The position numbers and the translations under genes are program-made. This document shows positions 1 through 10,593 of a DNA stretch of 64,000 nt, piece by piece. Positions within the stretch are counted from its first letter, which is position 1. The number at the start of each line of letters is the position of its first letter. The DNA comes from Rosa chinensis (Eukaryota > Streptophyta > Magnoliopsida > Rosales > Rosaceae). Under the pieces are notes generated by a model. The model was not told the origin of the DNA, made no database searches, and saw nothing but the letters and a program-made list of their open reading frames with translations. The stretch spans positions 3,539,001 to 3,603,000 of the forward strand of contig NC_037088.1 of NCBI RefSeq assembly GCF_002994745.2. The letters are read 5' to 3'.

Positions 1-281
1 CACATCAAGAATCTGCAAAGACTCAATTTGGCAAATAATTGGAAGAAAATCCCATGAAGTAGTGGTGTTTAGACTCTTGGAGAGATTGACCATAGTGGTT
101 ATTTGGTGTGAGGATAGTTGTAATACCCAGAAAATTAAAATTTAATTCCGATGACCTTTCGGAAATGATTTCGTGGTCGTGAGCACAAGTACGCAGCCCG
201 GAGATGTTGTGGAATTATTTCAGACGAATTTTATTTGAAAACGCAATGTTTAGGAGGGTCATAAAAGTTGACTTTTTATAC

Positions 282-413
282 GTTGAGAATTTGTGAAAAC
301 TTCTGTCATGAAAGTCGTAGAGCTCATCGATACGAGTTCGTGCATATGTTGAGAATTTGTGAAAACTTCTGTCATGAAAGTCGTAGAGCTCATCGATACG
401 AGTTTGTGCATAT
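282..413. repeat. Two-copy 66-bp tandem repeat
   Basis: A 66-bp unit starting gttgagaatttgtgaaaact is present at 282-347 and again at 348-413. I see one substitution (ttcgtg versus tttgtg) near the end of the unit. It lies in the left part of the LTR-like element and is probably a recent slippage or unequal exchange product. Confidence 0.9.
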
Positions 414-1189
414 GTGGAATGCGAAAATCGGAGTTCGTATGAAGAAGTTATGGCTTTCAAGAAAAATTTCTATTTCTGTATAAAGGGCGAAACTTTGTGA
501 AAATTGCAAAGATGGATAGGTTTCCAATTTTGGAAACCCGAGCTGTGTTTCTCCCTCCCTGAGCCGATCGGTGTCCCACCTTCGACATGCCATTTATTTG
601 CCTTCCGGCCACCATAGGCCGTGATTCTTGTCATAATCTCTTCGCCTCATCATCCTCTAGAAGTCTGTGGAAAAATCGAAGCAAGAAACGAGCTGTGGAG
701 GGAGTGGCAAGGCCAAGAAGTTGGCGGCGGCGCTGCAAATCGCCTTGGTTGGAGTTGACGATTCTGGCCACCATAGGTAGAATGTCTTGAGGGGTTTTGC
801 AGCCCAGAGGATGTAGAATGTTTCCCCTAAGATGGCTTGCAATGATTCAACTCGTGGAGATCGAATTTTGAAAATTTCAATTTTAGGGTTGATCGGATTT
901 CAAAACTTTCGAGGTAAATTCTGGCCAAATGGCCTTAATTCAGACTTTGTGCTAGTTCTGAATGTTGTTCTACATGTTGAGAAGAAGATTTTTTGTTTAG
1001 GAAGTTTGGCCCAATTTGTAAGTTGGCCGACAGCGACGCCGCCAACTGTGGCGGTGAATTCTGGGGGGTTCCGGCCACCCTAGGGACTCACGATCTACTC
1101 ATTGATATGAGTTTCAATATGCAGTACGTAATTTTGTGGAGATCGTATGAATTTGTTACGAATTTTACCTTTTTCAATCATCTCGGTTT

Positions 1190-1612
1190 CGATCTGTGAG
1201 GATCGGACCGTCTGATCGAATTGTAATTTTGATATGATGATTGTTGAAGTGTTCCGATGACTTTGTGAGGTCACAGATGAAGATCAGACCGTTGGATCTT
1301 GGTATAATTGTGAAATGACAATTCGAAAAGCGATCTCTGATGATCCGACCGTCGGATTGTAGTATAATTTTTGGGAGATGTTTATAAATGCGATCCAGGA
1401 AGATCCAACAGTCGGATCTTAGTATAATTTTGAGGGAATGATCTGAATGATGATCTGTGAGGATTCGACCATTGGATAGTCGTATAATTTTGAGGGAATG
1501 ATCTAAATGACGATCTGTGAAGATCCGACCGTTGGATCGTCATGAAATTTTGATAGGATAATCTAAATGGTGATTTGTGAGGATCTAACCGTTAGATTAT
1601 CGTATAATTGTG
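1190..1612. repeat. Degenerate tandem array of about seven 60-66-bp units
   Basis: The core phrase gatc(c/t)gaccgttggat recurs about every 60-66 bp, each time followed by a variant of gtataattttgaggga. Units differ at several positions, so the array is old. It belongs to the LTR-like element around it. Short palindromic gatc-based arrays of this kind are seen in plant gypsy LTRs; no function can be read from the sequence. Confidence 0.75.
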
Positions 1613-1984
1613 TTTGTGAATTGTGTGCTAAGTTGAGATCATATTTAATTAGGTGATTGACGGATTTGTTTTGGACGGACGGTTGTGATTGTGATTTTGA
1701 GCTGTTAAGAAGATGTAGCTGGATTACAGGTGAGTAAATCTCACATGATTCATTTACGAATCAAATCTCATTATTTTATATTTATTCGGTAAATTGTGGA
1801 AATTATTTTAGGGAAACAATTATTTGTTTTATATAAAATGGACTTGATCCATACGGTCCATGGGTAAGTATAAACAAGTTTTAATTATAAAAATGAATTT
1901 CTTGGTTTTTAATGCATGTGAACTATAGTTGGTATTAGTGGTCATTCCTGCATTGATGACTACTCATATATATATTTACGTAAA

Positions 1985-2016
<32 letters not shown>

Positions 2017-2164
2017 GGATGATGTGACATTTAGTTACGTAATGATTGTGATTTGATTGAGTTAGTATTTCGAGCACTTATTATTCACGTGAAATAATAT
2101 ATCTCAGTGGAATTGCGAGTGTAGTTATTATTGTTGGGAATTTTGATGTTGAGGAAAATTAATA

Positions 2165-3603
2165 GGGGAAATGATCATTTACCTAATTTTAGCTTAAAAA
2201 TTGTCCACTTTGCTCCATTAACAGTTTTTTAACCCCATTTACCCAAAACACTCTAAAAGATTATTTCCCTAATACCCAATTAATTCTTTTTTTATTCTTT
2301 TTATTTATTTTTGAGACTTTTTTGCCCTATCCTTCTTTCTCACTTAGAGAGAGAAGTCATCCTCCACCTTGCTGTGCTCTGGTGACTAGTAGCCGGCCGC
2401 GGTCTCTGGCAACTGTTGACCGGACTCCGGCGACCGGTGATAGGAATCCTGTGATCGGTCATCGGAATTTGGAATCCGGCTATCGGATTCCGGCGTCTGA
2501 TTTTATTACTCCCCAATAATACCCAGTAATCATATTATTCCCCCCCCAATAAACATATTATTGCTCCCCAATAAACTTGTTATTAGGGATCAATAATAAG
2601 TGAAAAATGAAGATGTTTTGAATTTTGAAAGCTTTCGGAGTTTTATCCAAATAAATAATTTTATTATTGCTCCCCAAATAAACATTTTATTGCCCCTCAA
2701 TAATCTTATTATTGCCCTCCAATAATCATATTTATTGCCCTCAAGTGAATTGCATAAACTCCCAAAACCAAAATGAATACACTACAAACACAATTGATCA
2801 ATTTATATGTTCAATTGTACACGTTCACTTTTTTTTTCCCTTCCCCATTCTCAGAGCTCACAGTATACCAAAAAAAAATAAAAATAAAGGTCCTCTGGGC
2901 ACCTAGAAATTGCTCTGGGCACCAGATCGGATCGATCGGAGCTGCTTCATCTATACTCTTCCAGAGCCGAGCAAATTTCCAGCACGGCGTTCATTCCCTT
3001 GGCCGCCACACCGATCTTCCAATCAAACTCAATGGTCAACGTCGTCGGGGGCTTGTGATCGGGCGCCCAGAAACACGCCATGTAGTCTCCGGCCTCCACC
3101 GCCTGAAAAGCAAACTGACCCGATTCCACAAGCTCTGAGTAGCGATGGCTATTCCCATAGCTCGAAGTCACCTAAAATTCCAAATCAATCTGATCAGTCA
3201 AACTAAAATAACCTGATTCCGTGATTTCGGAATTCAGAATTTGAAATTGAATCTAAGCCTACCTGACGGTGAGCTTGTGTGAGGGCGGCAAGGGCTGGCC
3301 TTCATTAGGGTTGACGACGGAGTACTTTCCGACGGTCATGGCATTGGCCTTCATGTCTTCGACGATGCATTTGGTGTGACCCGATTGAAGCTCAAAGCGG
3401 AGAGATTGGGATGTGGAGAATAGAAACCCTAGGATCACAGCAGCAGCTACTAGTAAACGCAATTCAACCATTTTTCAGAGAGAGAGAGAGAGTATGAGGG
3501 AATACTGTCCAACACTGTTAGATTGGGTAAATGGGGTTAAAAAACTCTTAGTGGAGTAAGTGGGCAATTTTTAGGCTAAAATTGGGTAAGTGGTCATGGC
3601 CCC
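2165..3603. mobile_element. Pack-MULE carrying p24-family exons
   Basis: Imperfect terminal inverted repeats of about 90 bp are visible. The left one begins ggggaaatgatcatttacct, and the right one read in reverse begins ggggccatgaccacttaccc. Both run on through a matching block ending in aaccccatttaccca. A 9-bp direct repeat, aaattaata, flanks the element (2156-2164 and 3604-3612). A 9-bp duplication with long inverted repeats is the Mutator signature. There is no transposase frame. The interior holds a GC-rich stretch at about 2320-2480, short repeats based on attgccccccaataa, and two spliced-gene exons on the minus strand. The ends resemble those of the MULE at 44898-46788, so both look like one family. 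Confidence 0.8.
2947..3471 (-). pseudogene. Captured fragment of a p24/emp24 (delta-type) cargo receptor gene
   Basis: Exon 1 (3471 down to about 3262) encodes a signal peptide and the start of a GOLD domain, with LQSGHTKCI, GKYSVVNPNEG and SHKLTVR, which are strongly p24-delta-like. It ends at a GT (gtaggc). Exon 2 (3171 down to about 2990) follows an ...attttag acceptor and gives VTSSYGNSHRY, ESGQFAFQAVEAGDY, ACFW and EFDWKIGVAAKG, still in order. Then the similarity stops. p24 proteins are type I membrane proteins that sort cargo between ER and Golgi; the coiled coil, transmembrane segment and tail are absent here. As I read the junction, joining the two exons gives a stop one base out of phase. 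The piece lies entirely between the MULE ends, so it is a transduplicated fragment, not a working gene. Confidence 0.75.
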
Positions 3604-4734
3604 AAATTAATAATGTTGGAAAGAAAATACTATTTTGTCGGTCTTCATTCTTGAACGATGTAGGGAGAATTATAGTAATAGTTGTGAGTTGAGAAAAACA
3701 TTATTTGGAAAATGAATTTGATATTGTTTTAGGGTTATTGGAGATAAAGAAGCAATAATCGGGAAATGATTACATTTTTGTTTTAAGGCTATTAGGTTTT
3801 AATGTGATTCCCTGAACTAAACTTTATGCAGGGATTACTATGATTTTATTGAATGTTTTAATGTGATCTCCTGAACTAAGTTTCTATGTAGAAATCACTT
3901 TTTTATTTAATTCTTATTTTGAGTATACTGTGAAATGAGATGTAATGTCATAATTTTAGTAATGCCTTATGTTTAGAAGTAATTAGTGAGATTCCTTAGT
4001 TGTGTCGTTGAGACAAATGGAGGATGATCTGATAGATTGTGGCGACGTAAGATGTTTAAAAAAAAAAATGTTGCTGGGTTAATTGTATAATTGAAGTCGT
4101 GGGAAATTAGATACAATGAATCGAGAGACAGGGCATGTGGGTTTTAGTTTGAATTCATTTAGTTGAGCATGATATTGATTGATATAGACTTTTGTTGTGA
4201 TAATTTCATATTGATTTTTTTAGACTGAAATGGTTTGAGCATCTGTTACAGGGTTATTTAGGTTTACTTAGCTTACCGAGTTTGTTATTTCAACCCGGTG
4301 TACTATTCTAGGGTGTAAGGGTTATTGTGCAAGTCGGAGTTACAGTCGTTGAAGCTGAGGTTTGATAGCTATTGTAGCTTGGACGTAGAAGTGGTTTTGC
4401 CTTTAGTCTTCCGATGTGTAAAGAGTTGGTGAACGTGTTTACTTGTTGAATTGTTAGCTAGTTTAATTTGTAAACTCTTTGTAATGTGTTATGTGACTCT
4501 AAAGAACGAGTTCGTATTGCTATTGGTGAGCTCGGTTGTTTTATGGTTTAGTTTAATATGAAAATTTTCAATGTATATTTATTGTGCTTGTTATGTTTTT
4601 CGCGTTTCGAATTTGAATTTATTTATTAAAAATTCAGGACGTCACAATAGTTCAGACAACACCATAGAAATAGAATAACAAATAAAAAAGAAATAGAAGA
4701 ATAGGGAGACGGTGTGCAAATACCTGGTCATTTC

Positions 4735-5120
4735 AGCTTTGCACCTACTTCTTTTGCAAAGATATGAAGGCATGTGAATGTGGAATATTTTAATAGAGAG
4801 GAGACTAATACCAACGTCTAATATTGTTTATTTGAATAGAGAGGAGAAGGGAGAAGATTTGAAAGACATATGCCATCCACTTTTCTACAGTCTAACTTTT
4901 GTTTTTTTGAATAGAGCGGAGAAGACTTGATAGACATAAGCCATCTGCCACTTGTCTAACTTTTCTTGGAAGTTACCTATGGATGGAGAGGAGAGGACTT
5001 GAAAGTCAAGCCAAGCACAGATTATATGGAGGCATTTTCCAATCCCATTTACCTTTTAGAAGCCACCACAACCTAATTATCACTTTCCCTGCAATTGTGC
5101 ATCTGAAAATTTTCTGTAGA
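4735..5120 (+). promoter_or_regulatory. Upstream region of the RLP gene
   Basis: This stretch precedes the RLP start. It contains a degenerate repeat: gaatagagaggaga(g/c) followed by gaaagacatatgccat(c) occurs about three times between 4790 and 4960. An open frame extends upstream from the chosen start to 4983, but that extension is polar and would sit in front of an otherwise standard signal peptide, so I treat it as 5' leader. No convincing TATA box could be fixed. Confidence 0.4.
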
Positions 5121-8100
5121 ATGATAACTTTGATCTTCCATTTCTTCCTCTTCTTGATCACTCCTTGTGTTACTAACCTCATCCCTACTGTTCACAGCAA
5201 ATGTATTGAAGCCCAGAAAGAATCATTGCTCAATTTCAAGAAAAGTCTTGTATTTAATTCTTCTTCTTCCTCCAAGCTCATAACATGGAATTCGAATACC
5301 GAATGCTGTACTTGGACCGGAGTAACTTGCAGCACTAATGGGAGTGTTGTTGGACTTGACATCAGTAGCGAGTCTATCTCATGCAACATTGACAATTCCA
5401 GCAGTCTTTTCCAACTACAACATCTTCAGAGACTCAATTTAGCCTATACTAATTTCAGTGGCTCTTCAATTCCATCTGCAATCGGAAAGCTTATAGAGTT
5501 GAGGTATCTGAATTTAAGAGGGGCTTATTTTTCTGGGAAAATTCCAATCGAGGTTGCACACTTAACGAGGCTGGTAGTTCTTGATCTCTCTTATAATTCC
5601 TATCCCTTTTTTGCTGAGAACCAGAATTTGAGCATGCTAATTCAGAACCTCACAGAGCTTACAGAATTATATCTTGATCATATAAACCTGTCGGCTGAGG
5701 GATCTCACTGGGGCCAAACCATATCATCTTCACTCCCAAAGCTGAGTGTGTTGACCTTGTCCTTTTGTGATCTTCGAGGCCCTATTCATGAATCGTTTGC
5801 CAAGCTTGATTCTCTATCCACGTTAATATTGTATGGAAACAATATCTCTGGTCTGGTTCCAAAATTCCTTGCCAATTTTTCAAGCTTGATTTCCTTGAGT
5901 CTCTCCGCTTGTAACTTGTACGGAGCATTTCCCAAAGAGATATTCCAGGTACCTACACTAAAGTCTGTTGACCTATCAGTTAATTCAGAGCTTCGTGGTT
6001 CCTTACCTGAATTTCTAAAGAATGTATCTCTTGAATCCCTAGTTCTATCCAGGACTAAGTTTTCAGGTGTCTTGCCAGACTCTATTGGCAACCTTGAAAT
6101 GCTGTCTAGATTATATGTTTCAGATTGCAATTTCACAGGGGCAATTCCAAAGTCACTGGCAAACCTAACACAATTGAGGTTTTTGGCCTTGTCATCCAAC
6201 AAGTTTTCTGGTTCGATTAATTATATTCAATGGGACAAACTCATCAAGCTTGAGCTTCTCGACTTGTCCAACAATCTTCTTTACAGGAGTATTCCATTGT
6301 CTCCCTTTTCTATTCGCTGGCTGCGGAGGTTAGATCTTTCTGGAAATCACTTCTCTGGTCAGGTGCTTGAATTTTCTAATGTCTCTTCGTACTTGCTGTA
6401 CATACTTGATTTGAGTAGCAACAATTTGGAAGGATCAATACCCGTGTCTATCTTTAATCTTCTAGGGCTTCAAGAGTTAAATCTTTCTTCAAACAACTTG
6501 AGTGATTTTCCTTTTTATGGCCTTCACGAGTCGAGAAATCTTTCATTTCTTGATCTATCCCACAATAGCTTGTTGTCCAATCATAATGGTACCAACTCAT
6601 CACACCCCTCCCTCCTTCAGATTCAGGCCTTGAAGTTGGATTTTAACAAGTTGAAAACATTCCCAAATTTCCTGAAAAATCAATCTAGTTTAGCCTACTT
6701 GGATCTTTCAGACAACCAGATTCCAGGTCAGATACCCAATTGGATATGGGGGCTTCCTCTCAAAACTCTAGGTCTCTGTTGTAACAAGTTGGTAAGTCTA
6801 GAAGCCCCTTTACTTGGTTCTACTTACAATCTGTTGAATATTGATCTTCACTCAAACCAGCTTCAGGGACAAATACCATTGTTCATAAGTGGTAATTATT
6901 TGGATTACTCAAGAAATAATTTCAGCTCTAGCATACCAACTGATATTGGTGATTTCATTTCTTCCACGGCCTACCTTTCTCTTTCAAGCAGTAACTTGTA
7001 TGGGGAAATTCCAATATCAATATGCAATGCAAGTGGCATAGTTCTTGATCTCTCTAATAACTCTTTGAGTGGAATCATTCCCCAATGCTTGACTCAGGCA
7101 TCTTCGCTTAATGTCCTTGATTTGAGGAGAAACAACCTTAATGGATCTATCCCCGATACTTTTCTTCAAGGTTGTAATTTGCAAAGTCTAGCTCTGAGCA
7201 GAAATCATATACAAGGTCGATTTCCAAAATCTCTAGCCAATTGTTCAATCTTAGAGGTTTTAGACCTTGGAGTCAATCAAATAATAGATGTTTTTCCCTG
7301 CATGTTGAAGACCATATCCACCTTGCGTGTCCTTGTGTTGCGATCCAACAAATTTTATGGACCCATTGGATGTCCTGAGACCAATGGCACCTGGCCGAAG
7401 CTTCAAATCATAGACTTAGCTCATAACAGTTTCAATGGTGAAATACCCGGTATGTCATTGACAACATGGAAGGCAATGATGGTTAATGAAGATAATTACC
7501 AATCTCCCCGTAGCTTTTGGTGGGGAGCAGGTGGTGGAAGTGGGCACTCTATTCAATTGGAAGATGTAGTAACAACTACAATCAAAGGTCTAGAGATGGA
7601 TCTTGTATATATTTTAACTATCTTCACTTCGATTGACTTCTCTGGTAACAAGTTCAGCGGAACAATACCCAAGGAAATTGGCCTACTGAGATCATTACAT
7701 GTCCTTAATCTGTCCAGTAATGCTTTCACAGGCGAAATCCCATCATCCTTTGGTAACATGAGAACCATCGAGTCCTTAGACCTCTCACAAAACCACCTGA
7801 GCGGCCAAATTCCACCACAATTTGCAAATCTCACTTTTCTTTCGTACTTGAATGTCTCATATAATCAACTGACGGGAAGGATCCCAACCGCCACTCAGTT
7901 ATCGACATTTCCAAATACCTCCTTCGAGGGTAACAAAGGATTATGGGGGCCTCCTCTGACATCGGATACAACAATCGTAGTACCACCTCCAACGTTAAAT
8001 GGAAGCTCAAGTAAGCCGAATTCTGGAGATGAGATTGAGTTGAATGTTCTCAGTGCTGACATTGGATTTACATGTGGGTTTGCAATTGTCGTCGGGTCAC

Positions 8101-8216
8101 TTTTGTTTTGCAAGAGATGGAGGAAATGGTACTACAGAGCTATGTTTAACATCCTGTTCAAGATATTCCCTCAGCTGGAACACAGATTTGGTAATCACAG
8201 AAGGCATTTTACATAA
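5121..8216 (+). CDS. Receptor-like protein with extracellular leucine-rich repeats (Cf/Ve class), single exon
   Basis: The start at 5121 gives 1031 residues. Residues 1-26 are a signal peptide (MITLIFHFFLFLITPCVTNL). A Cys-rich cap follows (KCIEAQKESLLNF, then CCTWTGVTC). About 30 LRRs of the plant LxxLxLxxNxLxGxIP type come next, broken late by an island (around NGTWPKLQ to IKGLEMDLVY). Four terminal LRRs follow, then an acidic linker, a transmembrane segment with a GxxxG (GFTCG) near residues 977-996, and a short basic tail ending HRRHFT. There is no kinase domain, so this is an RLP and not an RLK. Family members sit in the plasma membrane, pair with SOBIR1/BAK1-type kinases, and often sense microbial or damage signals; which ligand this one binds cannot be read. 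Family length is usual, the frame is intact, and many N-glycosylation sites (NxS/T) are present. Confidence 0.92.
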   Translation: MITLIFHFFLFLITPCVTNLIPTVHSKCIEAQKESLLNFKKSLVFNSSSSSKLITWNSNTECCTWTGVTCSTNGSVVGLDISSESISCNIDNSSSLFQLQHLQRLNLAYTNFSGSSIPSAIGKLIELRYLNLRGAYFSGKIPIEVAHLTRLVVLDLSYNSYPFFAENQNLSMLIQNLTELTELYLDHINLSAEGSHWGQTISSSLPKLSVLTLSFCDLRGPIHESFAKLDSLSTLILYGNNISGLVPKFLANFSSLISLSLSACNLYGAFPKEIFQVPTLKSVDLSVNSELRGSLPEFLKNVSLESLVLSRTKFSGVLPDSIGNLEMLSRLYVSDCNFTGAIPKSLANLTQLRFLALSSNKFSGSINYIQWDKLIKLELLDLSNNLLYRSIPLSPFSIRWLRRLDLSGNHFSGQVLEFSNVSSYLLYILDLSSNNLEGSIPVSIFNLLGLQELNLSSNNLSDFPFYGLHESRNLSFLDLSHNSLLSNHNGTNSSHPSLLQIQALKLDFNKLKTFPNFLKNQSSLAYLDLSDNQIPGQIPNWIWGLPLKTLGLCCNKLVSLEAPLLGSTYNLLNIDLHSNQLQGQIPLFISGNYLDYSRNNFSSSIPTDIGDFISSTAYLSLSSSNLYGEIPISICNASGIVLDLSNNSLSGIIPQCLTQASSLNVLDLRRNNLNGSIPDTFLQGCNLQSLALSRNHIQGRFPKSLANCSILEVLDLGVNQIIDVFPCMLKTISTLRVLVLRSNKFYGPIGCPETNGTWPKLQIIDLAHNSFNGEIPGMSLTTWKAMMVNEDNYQSPRSFWWGAGGGSGHSIQLEDVVTTTIKGLEMDLVYILTIFTSIDFSGNKFSGTIPKEIGLLRSLHVLNLSSNAFTGEIPSSFGNMRTIESLDLSQNHLSGQIPPQFANLTFLSYLNVSYNQLTGRIPTATQLSTFPNTSFEGNKGLWGPPLTSDTTIVVPPPTLNGSSSKPNSGDEIELNVLSADIGFTCGFAIVVGSLLFCKRWRKWYYRAMFNILFKIFPQLEHRFGNHRRHFT

Positions 8217-8535
8217 ATCAAAGGTATTGGAGACGTCGAAATGGTTAGGTAGACAAAGCATGCAGCTCAACTCCATTATATAGGAGATTCCGCTGGCATT
8301 TTTTCTCTGTATTTTCATCACATAATTATAATGTAATTGCTTTTTTTAATTTTTTTGTCATAATTATGTTTTTTTATTTTTGTGTTTTCTGTTTTGGTCT
8401 GGTGTCGTAAGCTATGTTGTAGTCGTTCTTGCAATGTGATCACTTTACGCTTTTAACATTTATGAAATATCGTGTAGTGTGAGCAGGTAATTGCTATGTT
8501 TTGTGATATGGTGATTGTTTTCAAATATCCTCCTA
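8217..8535. other. RLP 3' flank
   Basis: The stretch between the RLP stop codon and the receptor-kinase fragment is AT-rich, with T runs at 8340-8380. It probably contains the RLP 3' UTR. No reading frame or repeat boundary could be supported. Confidence 0.4.
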
Positions 8536-8824
8536 TCTAAGCAAGAATGCAAGATAGAGACAAATCTGATAGAGAGATTTGGGTTATAGATGAATCGTTC
8601 AGGGGATCGCACTCGACTCTTTCCCATAGACATGGGTTTGGTTCATAGTAGATATCCAATGACCATGTAGTAGTGTTTAGACTCTTGGAGAGACTGATCA
8701 TAGTGGTTATTTGGTGCGAGGATATTTCAGAACCATAGGAATAGGATAACAAATAAAAAAGAGGAGATAGAAGAAAAGAGAGCTGGTGTGCCCATAGTCC
8801 CATACTGGTCATTTCAGCTGGCAC
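8536..8824 (-). pseudogene. N-terminal fragment of an LRR receptor-like kinase
   Basis: The 95-codon minus-strand frame begins with an ATG at 8824, has a hydrophobic signal segment (LSFLLSPLFYLLSY), then LSKSLNTTTWSLDIY and a Cys cap (NPCLWERVECDP), then SITQISLSDLSLS, and stops before any LRR. This layout is the first exon start of a plant LRR receptor kinase. It is related to the broken copy at 1-118 plus 4652-4731, with clear nucleotide similarity around 8665-8745. Having one copy on each side of the RLP suggests local duplication of an RLP plus RLK-fragment unit. No kinase part is present nearby, so it is probably non-functional. Confidence 0.6.
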
Positions 8825-9203
8825 TTGCTCCTTTTGCTGCTAAAAGAAATGAAAGCATGTGAATGTGAGAGAGTAATACATGGACAAGAATGTAGCAGGT
8901 TTAATAGCAATTTGAACAAGAGAGGGTTAAGACTTAAGAGAGATGTTGGGCGTGTTGGAAGGGGGAGTTTGACTGGACTGTACTACTCTTTTCACCGTAG
9001 AATTATAGCCTAAAACAAAAGTCGTCCAAGGGAAGGTTGGGGGTGTTTCCTATCTTTTTCTCAATAAGAATGCAGCCCATGTCATGCTTAACTTGAAGAA
9101 AAAATTGGCTCCCTTGAAAATCCATAGTCGGCTAGTCATAGCTTTTACTTATGGCAAACCTTTGTCCTTTTGCAAGCAATCAAGATAAGTTAGAGAATCC
9201 AAG
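8825..9203. other. Intergenic stretch without a recognised gene
   Basis: The sequence continues the similarity to 4740-4780 for a few tens of bases and then has no recognised motif. A short open frame at 8825-9013 has no family features. The tandem-duplication block X1 begins at 9204. Confidence 0.5.
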
Positions 9204-9488
9204 TATTGGCTGCAAGCAGTGACAGTGCCACTGACGAGTCAGAACCAGAAAGTTAATGTTGAATGGATGCATAAGCTGGACAAAGAGATCTTCCAATGGA
9301 TATATAAGCTGCCGGTAAAAAAATTAAGATAGTGAATCCGACAATTCAAGAGGAAAGGAAAAGGTAAGGTATGTACATTATGCATGTAACCAATCGATGT
9401 TCATCTCCTTCTGCAAAGTAGATTAATACAGGAGGATAACTTTAGTCGAAAAGGTGTATATAATTAAACTAAAAAGGTATACTATAAA

Positions 9489-9958
9489 TGAAAGAAGTAA
9501 TTAACATGAACATGTATATATTGCACTCAATTTAAGAACACACCAATACAAGTAATGTCTAAAAAGTAAAGCACATAACACTAACCTGAAAAAGACATGT
9601 TTGATCTTCTCCTCTGAACAATCTGATGAAGGCAATCTCACTAATGGGGCAGAGAACTTGAATGCTTGTATATGATTGTTAGAGCAGAGATCAAGGTCTA
9701 TAAATAGGCATTGAGGATTAGGTGCCTCCCATAAAGGTTTCCTAATCCTTTTACATTTAGGCCAACCTTATTCTTGTTCCATATGCAATTAGGTATACCT
9801 CATTAGCAAAGTAACCTCTTAAATCAGTACTGATAGCAATAGGAAATCCAACACCGAACCGATTAACACTAGGAATGTCTATTTTGCTTGTTCTGTAAGT
9901 ATGCAGCTTATTTATTGTAATACTTGACGAATATTGATAGTCCACATTAAGTCTTACA
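9489..9958 (-). repeat. LTR of the gag-only copia element (3' LTR in element orientation)
   Basis: This is the 470-bp repeat whose outer end abuts the left ataaa target duplication. The inner end abuts the polypurine tract (plus-strand atctcccactt from 9959). Confidence 0.9.
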
Positions 9959-10593
9959 ATCTCCCACTTGGACTATCAATGTTCAAACAATAATAAAAGC
10001 TGCTGCATCAGTTATAGCAAAAATGAAGTGTGCACAGAGACATACTTAGCATCATCAAATTCATTCCAACACTCAGTCATTCTGTAATCCATTATATTGA
10101 ACCACAGGAAATCTAATGCTTAACCAAGCATTAGCACCCTGCAATCACAATGTAATATTTCACAGAACACAGGAGCACAATTGCATATGAAACTCAGATT
10201 TTCTTACAAAATGCAGTGCAAGAAAATGATCCAGAACATAGATTCTGAAAATTAAGGAATCTGTAAATTTAGTGCTTTCAATCAAGCTCAACACAAATTT
10301 CATTAGTATATTGAACATTTCTGCAAATAAGGCTAATGAAAGAATCAATCATACTCGAGTAAAACATCACAAATGCAGAACTTTCAATAATACTTGAGTA
10401 AGAAATTTGCTGATTTCAAAATACTGAAATAGGAACCTGAAAATCAATGTTTTTAATAAATTTGAATGAAGTCTACAGCAATGAAATCAAATAATGCAAG
10501 AAAAATTAATTCTAAATCCTCCCACTAATCTAAAGCATCAAAAACTTAATAAGATTCCCATATGAGTTTGAAACAAACCAACTGCCTTAACTT

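Larger units (their letters stand above)
119..4646. mobile_element. Large TG...CA element (solo-LTR-like, Ty3/gypsy style) with 5-bp target duplication
   Basis: The element begins TGTAATACCC at 119, ends GGACGTCACA at 4646 and is flanked by the direct repeat atagt (114-118 and 4647-4651). The related uninterrupted sequence near 8700-8735 shows the empty site. The ends match plant Ty3/gypsy LTRs. No gag or pol frame and no internal primer site are visible, so a solo LTR is the simplest reading. Without the nested MULE at 2165-3603 it is about 3.1 kb, long for an LTR. Repeated phrases such as ggccaccatagg and the 60-bp iterations at 1190-1612 also fit LTR sequence. The strand of the parent element was not determined. 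Confidence 0.7.
1..4731 (-). pseudogene. Broken 5' end of an LRR receptor-like kinase, split by an LTR-type insertion
   Basis: Two blocks, 4731-4652 and 118-1, form one open frame on the minus strand once the insertion at 119-4646 and one copy of its target duplication are ignored. It starts at an ATG at 4731, then a hydrophobic signal-peptide-like stretch, then SELSSHQITTM, LSKSLNTTTSW and FLPIICQIESLQILDV at the left edge. That last motif resembles the first LRR of plant LRR receptor kinases. Compared with the related copy at 8536-8824, the Cys-containing N-terminal cap (about 40-60 residues) is missing between NTTTSW and DFLPIICQ, so it is a deletion derivative as well as being interrupted. 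The frame runs off the left edge, so the rest of the gene is unseen. Kinase identity is inferred from the N-terminal style; no kinase domain is in view. Confidence 0.6.

Noticed and set aside
1..60. Plus-strand LRR-like reading (NLQRLNLANN) suggesting the tail of another RLP
   Set aside because: The minus strand gives a better and longer match that stays in frame with the receptor-kinase fragment across the insertion. LRR genes often look LRR-like when read antisense.
4983..5120. Upstream in-frame extension of the RLP (46 residues)
   Set aside because: It would bury the signal peptide behind a polar stretch. The ATG at 5121 gives a standard secreted N-terminus.
5786..6202. 138-codon minus-strand frame inside the RLP
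   Set aside because: Antisense shadow of the LRR repeats with no family features of its own.
9757..9945. 62-codon frame in the left LTR and its twin at 13204-13434
   Set aside because: Non-coding LTR sequence. The identity reflects the two LTRs.
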